Notes under the pieces: generated by a model
Told to the model about the DNA's origin: nothing
What the model saw: the letters and a program-made list of their open reading frames with translations, nothing else
Database searches by the model: none
Part shown: in pieces, positions 35,723 to 47,548 of the stretch
Layout of the letters: each line of letters begins with the position of its first letter
Numbering within the stretch: position 1 is the stretch's first letter
Source: Taxillus chinensis
Lineage: Eukaryota > Streptophyta > Magnoliopsida > Santalales > Loranthaceae
Direction: 5' to 3'
Assembly (NCBI GenBank): GCA_023512835.1
Contig: CM042085.1
Location: forward strand, 2,637,989-2,701,988
DNA: 64,000 nucleotides
Translations under genes and position numbers: made by a program

Positions 35723-35760
35723 TTTAATTTTAAATTTAATTTTTTTTTTTTTTTTTTTTT
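35679..35760. repeat. Long T homopolymers
   Basis: A run of about 39 T (35679-35717), a short A/T interlude, then about 21 T (35740-35760). It directly follows the coding-like fragment. Confidence 0.85.
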
Positions 35761-38700
35761 ATATAAAAAATATATAAATATTTTATATATTTTTATAATC
35801 TGTTCGTCGTTTTCTATATTTAAATACAGAAAACACAAAAAATACTGTCAGGAAAAAAATTTATAATTTTTTTTTTATAGTTAATCAAACAAAATTTACC
35901 GCTTCTGTTTATTTACAAGTATTTCAGAAACATTATTAGACTTGCCCATGATGGCAATGTTTGAGTTGATGGAGTCTGAACGAAAATCCGGCTATTCGCG
36001 GTGGCTGGCATGTATGGTAGATGAATCCTACGTATAATTGGGATTGAAAAACGAAAAAAAAGTTTATGATCGTTCAACAGGTTACATTTCATAACACAAA
36101 TTGATTTGATTGTACGAATATTTATTATGATACTTAAAAATTATGACATCCACGGTCCTGACACGATGAAAATAGATTGTACGCATGACCCAAGTGAGCC
36201 TGGAACAGTGGCACGCCATCAGTTTCTCGAAAACACATGCACCTGTCATGCCTGACGAACGCCCGCAAACAAGCAGCCACCGCATATCTTTCCTCGATCC
36301 AGTACAAATTAACTCACCTAAGTGGCTGGTCAAGTAGTGTTTTTTATTTTATTTTGGTTGTCTCTTACTACGTACATCTGCAAAGTGCAAACCTGAAACT
36401 GGAGGCTCAAACCCGCACGCGGCCGGCATGAACAATGACGACGTTCCACGTCGACACTTCCGTGGGTATCTTTGCTACAATCGAATGATCTAGAAATCTT
36501 ATCTATGTTCTGTTCCACGAAAATAAGGAATCCCATGCCCATGTAGGCACGCGTATAGTCTTCTTACCTTCCTTCCTTAAAATGTATATGGTTGACACAA
36601 AAGCGGGTCGCCCTACTTTCCCAACTCACATGCGCCACTCGTCCTCGTCCTCGTCCCTGCTAACAAAGAACGCTAATTTAGCGTTATATTCGCGAGTCAA
36701 CAGCGATCATCACTACACTATCGCAAAGCTTCGATTGTTTAAACTACACTATAATATTCAAACAAAAATGGAATTTTGTTTCGAAAAGACAAAATTGTGA
36801 TATCTTTAATTATGTGGTGGGGATGGGACTGCGTAGTTTTCTTTATTATTATTTTTTCTTGTTTTTGTTTGTGGGTGAGAGATACTGAATGTATAGTTAG
36901 TTCTAGATGCCACTAATTTTTCGGGTAATTGAATCGTAGAGCAAAATCAAATAATTAATACAATGAAATTAAAATAATAATAATAATAAAGACAAATATT
37001 TAACATGACAACTTGAGGGGAAAAAAAGATATACTTTTTTAGAATTCTGATAGTTTGATATTTATGCATCTAATATATCATTTTGATTTTTCAATCAGAT
37101 TAACTAATTCCATTAAAATTTTTTTTATTTTTTGAACCTATAAATCATACAAGAAGAGTTATATATTGATGGAAGGATATTGTTGGAGTTATTTGTTTCA
37201 CGTTGAAAGTGAAAGAAATTTATAATTTATTTTATAATTAGGATGAAACGGCTAATATATATGCATCTTTTTGTTTAAATGTGATTCAATTAATAAATTA
37301 GAGGTGGACATCATGTCAATTTGAATGGTTTGTTGTAAGAGGAATCATAGACTTTTTAATGATTAAGTGTAGATATTAATGATTTTATTGTGTAAGGTTA
37401 TGAACTTCATAGTTTTAATTTCCGGTTCCCCTTATCCTCTGATTATCCTCACTCCTCTTGACTATCCAAAATTTTGGTGAACATTAGTAGTGGAATAAAA
37501 TAAGAAATCTCTCGAGGGTAAAAGAAATCCAAAACCACCCAAAGAGAATTGTGCCGCATGAATATATATATATAAAGCCCAAGAAAGGGACGCTAGTTTC
37601 TTACTTGTAAACATGGTTACGGTTACCGTCAATATAAGTTACGTAGCTATTAATAATTGATTTTACCATTGGCCGAAAAAAGGGGAAAAGAAAAGTATGA
37701 AAAAAATCAAAAGAAAAATATATATAAAAAAAGGGTGGAAAAAAAAGTACTTGATAAGAAGCAGAAAAAAGATGAAAAAAAACTTTATGATATATTTTAT
37801 CATTTTTATTTCTAATTTTTAAAAATAAATCTTAAATCAATAAAAATATTTTTTAAAAAAGTGAATATTATTTATTTTTTATATGTTTTCACAACATTTT
37901 GGGTATGAAAATATTGCATAACTTTTCATGATAATTTATTATTTTTACGTACATTTTTTTATATCTATCAAACAAATTAATTTATGAGAAATAAATTTTT
38001 CATACATTTGTTTTTACTTTCACTCTTTTTCCATATACATATATACTTTTTGGAATTATTTGTATGGACCCTGATTGAATGTACCCTAGCCTATATTTAA
38101 TCAGTTCCCTCTTAACAATTTAAAAAACTCGTAATTAATATTTAACCAATAGCCAATTAGATGCTGAACTGAGGACCGACAAGATCCTAATATGATTGGG
38201 TTTGCGATACCGACTTCTCAATTCTCGTGAATGATAACCAATGCCGTCGTGGATATTCTAATCGAGATTAGAAAATGAAAAAAAAAAAATCTAGAAGCTT
38301 TCCATTGCTCGTGTCGGCAACCTTCCGCTTTGACCAGGAAGCTATACTATTCGTCTCTCATGCGATAGACTGATTGTTTCCGGGCCGTACAATGCCCAAG
38401 CTTTTGTCCTATATTTTATATAAATAAAAATGAAATCAGATAAAAACATATTATACTTAAATCATACAGATGAGAAAAAAAAATAGTATGACTAGTCATT
38501 CAACGCCAAATTTTAACTGTGGGGCATGGCTCTAGATATGGATAGAAACGGAGCGGGTTGGAATTGAGTAACTTGAATATATTTAAGATGAGTTTAAGTC
38601 GATGCCAGTCAGAACTAATGAGTACAACAGGTCAAAGTAGATCAAATTTAATATTTTAAAATAAAATTTTTAGAAAATATTTTAAAATAATTAAGCATGG
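35761..38700. other. Gene-free intergenic DNA with a GC-richer patch
   Basis: Mostly AT-rich. The stretch at about 36150-36700 is GC-richer and holds a GACGT-TCC-ACGTC inverted repeat near 36440, with ACGT cores as bound by bZIP factors. No open frame there resembles a known protein. Confidence 0.45.
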
Positions 38701-39040
38701 TTATGAATGACAACGGGACGAGTTTGGGACGATCATTCCTATCTCGAATCTGTCCCATTTAAGAAATTAATATCATAAATTTTCTCCGAATCCGTTTAAG
38801 CTAACCCGAAACCTATCCCATTAGGGTCGGATCAGGACGGATACCCGTTAAACCCGTTATTTTACCTTATATATATAGGTTTGGGACGGGTTATCCCATT
38901 CCGAACCCGTCCCAAATCTTAACCGGGTTGGAGATACTCATCTCAAACCCGCCCGAACTCGATTATATCTATACCAAACCCGTCCCATTAGGGGTGGGGC
39001 GGGACGGGTACCCTGTATAATCCGTCCCATTGCCATCCCT
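38701..39040. mobile_element. Small TIR element (hAT-like MITE), same family
   Basis: A 340-bp element flanked by a perfect 8-bp target duplication, AAGCATGG (38693-38700 and 39041-39048). The right end TTGCCATCCCT pairs with a diverged left end TTATGAATGACAACGGG. The interior contains CCGAACCCGTCCC, GGAGATACTCATCTCAAACC and GGGGTGGGGCGGGACGGG, as in the other copies. No coding capacity. Confidence 0.82.
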
Positions 39041-39048
39041 AAGCATGG

Positions 39049-41902
39049 CGGCTAATACTTATGACTGTCTCATTATCTCATTGAGTCGGGCGAGACGGGA
39101 AAAAAGAGGGAAATCGAAATGTTTGGGGCCAAAATTGCCATCACAAAAACTTGACAGTGAGCTGTTTGATATTGCTTTGGAATGAGTTTGAGTAAAGATA
39201 GAACCGGATAAAAAAATGCGGTGGATCAAAATAGAATAATATTTTAACCCAAATATTTATTCTTTCTATATATACTGAAAATGATGTCCCCTCTTATCTA
39301 GACCTAATGGGTTTCACGTAAATTATTAGTTCTACCGTTTTTTTTCACATTTAATGCATATTTATCTTTTAAAAATAGCTATTAATTTTATTGCTTTTAT
39401 TGCAGATAATATTATTAGTTTTTGATGTATCATTTTATTTTTTCAACAATATATATTTAAAAATAATTACAAGAGGCTTAGAGCATCTATATTATTTCAA
39501 TATATATATATATATATCTATTGTGTAGGCTCTCATTTAAAAATATCATAATAATCAGGATTAGCCTGTTTTTTAAATATTTTTAATTTTTTTACTTTAA
39601 AATTTTAATTTCAACAATATATAATTTATTGCAAAAAATCATTGTTCTTAATTCTCTTTTAAATAATTATAAATGTGTCGAAACTTACAAAAGAGTTGTG
39701 CTATGTACAAATCAGTATGCGTGAAGCTTTTCATCTTATAAAATATGAAGATATTATGTAAATTTTAAACAAAACAAATTAAACAAAAAATAATATAAAA
39801 TAATACTAGCTTGTTGTCCTACCACTGGCATGTGAGCTCGGCCTATTTTAGACCACGCCGAGTCCACTTATATTTGTTCACTAGGTATTGGCTATCACTT
39901 AATGTCATTTGACTTTTGAATTTTTATTTACGTTAAATAGTTTGCTTATAATTTTTTTTTTGTATAATTACGTACCGTCAAATGCGTTGTTTTTTTAATT
40001 TCATCATCTTTCCTTTTTGGGACTTATTTTAAGGCAAAATTGAGTTTCTTATGAATTCTTGTTTAGTTAATAACCATATGTTATAGTATAATCTAATTAG
40101 ACAATACTTATGTTGCGAGTGCCCAAAGTAATCTAAGTCAAGCTCAAGCATGTAAAACACCTCATGAACTCAAAAGTCACTCATTCCACAAGTTGGGATG
40201 TATAAATTGATTGAAGCTTGAAAAAGAATAGTAACGCGTTAAAGTTGAATTTTTAATTATAAATAAGATAACATAATTCATACAAAAGATATTAAATTAA
40301 AAAGTCATCACATAGATCAAACATTCACACTTTAGATTCAATTTTCACCAATAGTTTTAATCCGTTAGAATAAATTAAGTTAGTCAATCATTAGAATAAT
40401 GTAAATAATAATGTTTTTATTCTTGTGTCAAATCCTTTCATTAGTTTTTTGTCTAATAAGTAATTAATATACATGTGGGATCGATTTTTTTACTCCATTT
40501 ATATAGTTTGAGTTAGGGGTAATTATAAATATTTGTGATAATAATACAACATACTTAATATTTAATAAACAATTTTATTATTTTTACTTGTAAAATAAGT
40601 ATAAGTAATATCTCAAAAGTAATATGAAAGTGGGCTATAATCCATTGCACGTGATTTTATAATCACACTTAACAAGTTACATCAAAATAAAACTCTCTAG
40701 CTCTAATAAAATTGCATATAATTAAAATTTAGATTTTGCCGTAACAGCTTTTAATGTCAGTTGGCGTGTGAAATTGGGAGAACCAATCAATTGACTCTGG
40801 AGTACTGTATCTATGTCAGAGTAAAATTTTCATACATAATCAAAAATCAATAAACACAGGTAGTCAACAAAGTTAAATGTGGAATGGCAGTTTCAAATAT
40901 ATTATTAGCGTGCGCCATGACTCATGAGCCAAAAGACTCATGAGCAGAGGCTGCGACTTGCGAGAAGAGCAGGCAGGAGGCAGGAGCAGCCAACACGACA
41001 GCGAAACAAACCAAACCACTAGCCAAAAACAAAACAATAAATTAGAGTTAAATACAAAACCTCCAATAACACAAATTCCAACAGTGAAACGCATAATGGC
41101 CAGATAATCAAAATATAAAGTGGGCTCTTCAACCTGGATTCCGTGACACCTTTTTTCTTTTTTTCTTTTTCTTTTTCCTTTTTTTGAGCTGGATCCGTGG
41201 GCGTGTTTTGGTTTTAAAATTTGGTTGGGTAATTATTTTAATTTGTGATGGTAATATTTGTAATTATTGAGATTAATTATTTCAGTATAATTTTAATTCC
41301 TTTTAGTTTTTAGTAGCGTTTAAGATATATGATGTCAGATGTGGTAAAACGTGTTCCGGATTGGCGTTTTACTTGATACTTAAATTATGTACATCACGGA
41401 CGGGACACACCTAATATAAACAAACAAACAAACAAAAATAATAATTATTATTACAATCCAAAACATACAAATAAATAAATAAATAAAAATCAAACGGAAT
41501 AGATTTTATTGGAATTCATAATAATAACACACTCGAATAAATCGGCCGATGAGGGAGGGAGTTGTAAATTTCGACCCCGCAGACGGCAGACCCGCTCTCC
41601 ATCCCCCTCTTCTCTTGAAAAGGCGTGTGTACGATACGATTCACCAAAAGCGAACCCATGTGCAGTCAGTCAATCGCGCTCTCTGTAGACTGTAGCGGAC
41701 ACACACCCACAACACCATTTTCTTTCTTGAGTCAGCTGGCCTGTCCCTCAAATCAAACTGTTGAAACTTTTGCTTCTTCACCAAAAAACAAACCTCGATC
41801 ACCACCCTCTCCTTAAATTAATATCTCTCTCCCTGCCAATCTTCGACCCACCCCCATCTCTCCTCACGCTAAATCAATACCTATTCTCTCTCCCTCTCTC
41901 TG
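39049..41902. other. Gene-free intergenic DNA and promoter of the 41.9-kb gene
   Basis: AT-rich to about 41560, then pyrimidine-rich promoter/leader sequence with CT-rich stretches (41820-41901) before the start codon at 41903. Short repeats ACAAACAAACAAACAAA and AAATAAATAAATAAA lie near 41424 and 41470. Confidence 0.5.
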
Positions 41903-42898
41903 ATGCCTCCAGTAGATCTAGACTCTCTCGTCTCAGTCTGCGGCGGTGGCGGCGGCGCTGACAACAAGATCGCATGCGAGACCCTGGCCGAAGACGCCGC
42001 CCCCGCCGCCGTACCGGAAAACCCAGATCTCCCGCCGGACTCCTTCTGGCTCTCCAAGGACGACGAGCTCGACTGGTTTGATCGCAACGCCTTCTTCGAC
42101 CGCAAGGACTCCACCAAAGGAGGAGGAGGAGGAGGAGGAGGAACTAACTCCATCTCCGCCAATCTTACCGCCACCGCCTCCGTTTCCCAGCGATTCTCCA
42201 TCAATCTCACGAAATCAAAGACCTCCATCTTCGGCTTGCCCAGACCGCAGAAGCTTCAAGCCGCCCAGGTCTGCCGCCGGGGCTGCAAGCCGCCCAACGT
42301 CCGATTATTCCCCAAGCGCGCCGCCCCCGCCGCCGCCCCCGTCGCGGAGCCGTCGTCCCCTAAGGTCTCGTGCATGGGTCGGGTGAGATCCAAGAGGGAC
42401 CGGAGCCGCAGGTCCAGGAACCGCCCTGCCCTCGCACCCGAAGCTCTCAGGAAGAAGGAGAAAACCGGTAGGACCCGCCGCCCGGGTCTGTGGACCAGCC
42501 TGACCAGCATATTCCGGTCCGTTTCGAAAACAAAACCGGTCCAACGTCACGAAAGCTACCTTCCGCCTGCGGCGGCGCCTCGTGGGTCGTTGCCGGGGGA
42601 GAGGGAGCTCCCGCCACGGCGGAGCACAGTGTCAGCGGTGAGCGACTTCTCGGATTCGGACCGTCCGACGGTCGGACCTCCCGGTCTGGGTGGAGCGATG
42701 AGGTTCTCGTCCGGCCGGCGATCGGAGTCATGGGTGGTCGTTGACGGCGTGGACTCGTCGCGGGTGGAGGAGGAGGAGGAGGCAGTCGCGGCGTCGGATC
42801 GCGAACCGGTGTGGGGACGGAAAGGTGTGGGCCCACTAGGGTTGGACGAAGTGCAATGCCGTCGGGAGTGGGAGATTGTGGGCCCCCCCACCGTTTGA
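41903..42898 (+). CDS. Plant protein of unknown function, 331 aa, basic and disordered
   Basis: Intronless and GC-rich with strong codon bias, clearly coding against the AT-rich flanks. Visible features in order: an acidic/Pro N-terminus; FWLSKDDELDWFDRNAFFDR (48-67), which looks like a conserved motif; a Gly run; RFSINLTKSKTSIFGLPRPQ; KPPNVRLFPKR; SPKVSCMGRVRSKRDRSRRS; a Trp/Ser block GLWTSLTSIFRSV; an acidic run; and a conserved-looking C-terminus EPVWGRKGVGPLGLDEVQ. No enzyme domain, signal peptide or membrane helix is seen. Basic clusters could direct it to the nucleus or to membranes; this is inference. I recall similar plant-only proteins annotated just as hypothetical. Start at 41903 chosen as the first ATG after a CT-rich leader. 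Confidence 0.78.
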   Translation: MPPVDLDSLVSVCGGGGGADNKIACETLAEDAAPAAVPENPDLPPDSFWLSKDDELDWFDRNAFFDRKDSTKGGGGGGGGTNSISANLTATASVSQRFSINLTKSKTSIFGLPRPQKLQAAQVCRRGCKPPNVRLFPKRAAPAAAPVAEPSSPKVSCMGRVRSKRDRSRRSRNRPALAPEALRKKEKTGRTRRPGLWTSLTSIFRSVSKTKPVQRHESYLPPAAAPRGSLPGERELPPRRSTVSAVSDFSDSDRPTVGPPGLGGAMRFSSGRRSESWVVVDGVDSSRVEEEEEAVAASDREPVWGRKGVGPLGLDEVQCRREWEIVGPPTV

Positions 42899-45800
42899 TT
42901 GGTTTGTCCAACGTTGAATAACCGTTTTTTTTTCCTCTCTCCACAATACCTGCCACGCATGGTTTAAGGTAAAACAAAAAACAAAATGAGGTTTTCTGTT
43001 TGCGTCATTTTTCTTTCGCTGTCAGATTTTTGTTGTTTTTTTTTTTCCTTTTTTTTTCTTATGGGCATGTTGTTTAGCTTGTAAATATGTTTAGTTTATT
43101 TTTCACACCTTATTTTCATTTTGGTGCTGTGATTCATCTAGAGACGATCGAGATTGTAATATTTGAGAACATGGAAATGATTATGTCGGAGTTTTGATTT
43201 ACTTAGTTGATACGGTGTCTCCATAATTTTAATATTTTTTTTTACCTATTTTTCATTGTTAAAATTGGCTTTTATCACTTTAGTCAATTAATTAGTTGAC
43301 CTTGTTTATAATTTGAAAACTAGTCATTGAAGTTTGAGAAAGAAATTGTTGGTTTCGTTGGTTATTTTTTGTGCGCCGGTTAATCCAAACATTTTTGTAT
43401 GTAAGAGAATGTTGTTCAACACTTCCACTGACATCATAATGTATGAATGAATGAATGAATGAAAAAAAATAAGTCTCAATGTTTGCTCTTTGCTTTAACG
43501 TTCAAAAAGGGGGGGTGCAATGTCTACATCTAATTCAAACTTGGGTTACAAATCGTCAAGATTTTAGAGGGGAATTCTACAAAACAGTATTGTTTGCTTT
43601 GATGGTCAAAAATATTACCTTACAATATGCTTTCGTAGTTTTATAATGTTTTTGCATTGTTGAGGTCTATTTATCAACTTTTTTTTTTCATACATACGTA
43701 TACCTATATATATATTGAAAAATTGTATTTCTCAGTGTTGAGTAATTCGCATATAGTGAGATTTATCATATATATAGATAGTAAATATGTTTAAAAAAAT
43801 CAAAATAACAAATTCTGTTATTAATTTGATGTAGATTCTGTTATTAATTTGTTTTTTTTTTTTTCACACGTTGTATGTAACATCATTAATATGGTACATG
43901 ATTTTGATGTTCAATGTATTATTTTTATTTTTAAATTAATTGAGTTAAAACATTCACATCAAATACTTTATAATAATATTTCTTTCTAGGGATGGCTTTT
44001 AGAGTTTTATTAAAAATGAGTTATCAGATTTTTTAAAATATATTCTACTAATAGAGATTGTAGAGTGGATATGATATCAACATCAGGTTTATATTCTTCA
44101 TTCTTATTCTAGAGTATGAATAGTTTATTATAATATATATATTTTTATATTTTATTTTCAATTCCTATTTATATTATTTTAAACTATATTTTTAATTTTT
44201 ATTTACTATTTGTTTATCATATCTTCTATTTATTACAAACAAAAATATATTAAAAGTATCAAATATTTATTTTGAAGAACTTGTTGTAGATTTTTAAAAT
44301 TTTAAAATTCATTCCTAAATTATAGGAAAATCATCATTATAGAATATATTTTTAGAGGATCACTATTTATCCTTTAAAGATTTTGTTTTATTTTTTAATA
44401 TATTTTTAGACATATGTATTTTTGATTAATTATAATAAATAAAAAAACAAAAAAAAACGTAAAAGTATAAATAAAGTATTTAAAATAATATATTATTTAT
44501 AGTATAAAAACATATGTGAATTCTATTCATGCCCTGAAATAAAAATAAAGATTTAGTCCATCATATATTGGTAATCGCTGATTTTGGTATGCCTAACAAC
44601 GTTGACTTCAACATAAGTGGGATGCCATGCCATGTGAGTTTGAAAAGTGAGAATTTGATGAGTGATGAAATGACGAAAGGAAAGAGCATCTGCACTCTGC
44701 AGGGGCAATTTAATTGTAAGGCATTGAATATTTGAATAGATGCTCTGCCCTGAGTGTTCAGACCATGTTAGTGGTGGTATTGGTAGGGACGGTGAGAAAT
44801 ATTGGGCTGATACACTATTGTAGAAATAAATTGGCCTCTTCCATCATATATAATGCAATAATTCATGGTAGGCTAAAATTTGAATATAACTTATATAATT
44901 CAAATTAATAAGCCTTATGCATGACTAACTTTTTCAGGTTATGTTTTAATTTGCCGTGAGTTACAGCTCTGCTCTATGGTAAAACCATAAAATATCAAAA
45001 CGTGCACCAATTGTAAATGTATTTGTGCATATTTGAGTTTGTTAGGATTTGGGTTAAGATATACGCTCACTGCATGTCACAATATATCTAAAACGCATTA
45101 TGACATTTTAGATATATTTTACTATATAAAATTCTTGATTTTTTTTTCTTCTTCTGATGTGATGTAAGATATAATTTCCCAGGAGAGTTATTACTCAGGG
45201 GAAAAACTGAGCAATTTTAAAATATAAGGCATCTTCCATCACAGTCTTTGATAATTCATTAATAAGATGATTTCTTATTTTTATTTTTATATCTTTGGTA
45301 ATGAAAGAGGAGTGGGTTACAATATTTATGATCGTTAAATTTATATTTAATCGTAATATCAGTAAAATACTATAAATGAAATTATAATTTAAATTATCGA
45401 GACCTGCCGAAATGCTATTGTGCTATGCGAATGCAAAATAGATTTTTTAGAGTTAAAAATAAAATAAAAATATTTTAAATATACGGTGACGATGGTGATA
45501 GAGTTAAGGTGAAATTATATTAATTTAATTATTTATTATTTTAGCTGCTAGAGAGTTATGAAAAAAAACAAGAAAAAAAGAAAAACTCCCCAAAGAAAAG
45601 AAAAGAAAGGAGAAGTGAATAGAAAAGTCAAATATTAGGTAGGATTGTGAATGTGAATGCTACACCAAAATTCTCTCACGGATAGGCAGTAGTACTTTAG
45701 GACACACGAATGTCTAAATGGGAATGTAAATGTTTTTATTATCCATTTTATAATCTAAAATAGGTTTGTTATTTCAAATGTCAATCCAAGACTGCTAGAC

Positions 45801-47333
45801 TGATAATAGAGGCGTGCTCACAGGGAGAGGGTGGGCGGGAGGGACCATTAGGGGCTATTAGCATATAATTTTTTATATATTGGAGCTTGATGTTCAATCG
45901 GGCGGTGATAATAGTTCATAAAATTATCCATGCCTAGAATAGTTTTTTAGGGGGTAAACCCACCTTTGATGTTAAAAAATTGTAAAATTTTATATAACTG
46001 TTCAGACAACCACTATAATATAACGAATAAACCTGACCAATTCCAATGCGAATGTAATAATATTCTAAAAATAGTTACATTTTTTTAGAAAATTTAAGGT
46101 TTTTAATGTCTTTTTGTTTATAAATATTAGTTAAAATTATATTTCATAAAACAATTAAATTCATATTGCAAAAAATTAAAATTTATTTAATTCTAACAAA
46201 ATCTCACTTTAAAATCCATAATCAAATAGGTAAATGCTGTATTTAGCCCCCCGCGACACATGACTCATCATGAGTTGCATGTAAAAAAACTGAATAAACC
46301 TAAAAATTCGTCAAGGTCAATCCCAAAACGGCTGAGATCTCTCTCTTCCTAAAAATCTGAAAAACGACAACTGGAACAAAATTAAAATGGAATGCTTGAG
46401 ATTTAAATCTAATAAGCGCCAATACAAAATTCATGCCAAATATACGTAAGGCTTTAGGTTATTCATGTTGCAATTCCCCACATGCTGAAACTTCACCGTG
46501 TAACTTTGGCTTCATTAACTTTAGACTCTAGAGATTCCTGATGAGTAACCAGTGAAGGAAACTTTCTTGCATTAACATGCAATTGGTCATAAACAAAAGA
46601 AAACTACCGTTACGACGGACGTATGCCCAAAACTACAGTTAGAATATGCAATAACTTAAGGTTGTTACACATCTGAAAAATGTAAGCTATATATCAAGCA
46701 AATATGCACAGTAAATTGATGAAAACCAATCAAAATAAAACAAGCATGAAATACATTTAATTAAAACCCGAAGTTTCGACACATGTGAAGTGGAGGGAAC
46801 TATAAACTTTAGTTATAAGCTTCTTAAAATTTTAACTAAATTTATCTACATAAAACAATATAACCACAAACTAATAAACTATAAACTTTAAAATTTATAT
46901 TTTAACTATAAACTTTATTAAAATTCAAATATTAAGACATCCACTACTTATATTTAACTTGTAACTCATATCGCCAAACAGATTTAATTAAAATTTTAAG
47001 TCACCCATGCTCTCACTCACAATAGAAAATTTATTTATTTATTGTGCTTTTCGTTTGTTTTTCTGGCATGCTGGCGTCGTAGGCAGCTACTCAAACACGG
47101 TACCTTGTAAATCTCAAACGCTTATTACTGGAAAGGAGGTCTATTGCAGGCAAATATACTCCATCAATTCAATTCACGAGTTGGAAACTTTGGAAGACGG
47201 GCGGTAACAAGGCAGTGCTTCCTAGTTCCTACCAAGGCACGGCTTACACCTATACATACCCCTAAGCTGAGATGTGCAAACATGTAGTAGGAAAATTATA
47301 CCAACACACTAAATCGGGGAAGGGGAAAAAAAA
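42899..47333. other. Gene-free AT-rich intergenic DNA, 4.4 kb
   Basis: The 3' flank of the 331-aa gene followed by AT-rich DNA with poly-A/T patches and a short GAATGAATGAATGAATG repeat near 43445. No exons, RNA genes or paired transposon ends recognised. Confidence 0.5.
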
Positions 47334-47510
47334 TTATGCACGTGGATAGCGAGATTGTCCTTTCTTCTTCAAGAACTCCGGAATCTCCACAAAACCACCA
47401 CTATCAGAGGAAGGTCGACGATTGACACCAGAGACATCCTTCCCTAGCTTATTATTTGCCTGCATTTTCAATAAATCCCAATTACAATCGAGCAAAATGT
47501 GAGTGTGCTT

Positions 47511-47548
<38 letters not shown>

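Noticed and set aside
36082..36800. Several 60-83 codon open frames on both strands
   Set aside because: Overlapping frames of similar length with no known motif; no evidence of a gene.
40873..41094. Minus-strand 73-codon open frame rich in hydrophobic residues
   Set aside because: No homology, no splice or promoter context; consistent with chance in T-rich DNA.
41881..42977. Overlapping ORFs on both strands around the 331-aa gene
   Set aside because: They are shadows; only the plus frame at 41903 shows motif structure and sensible codon use.
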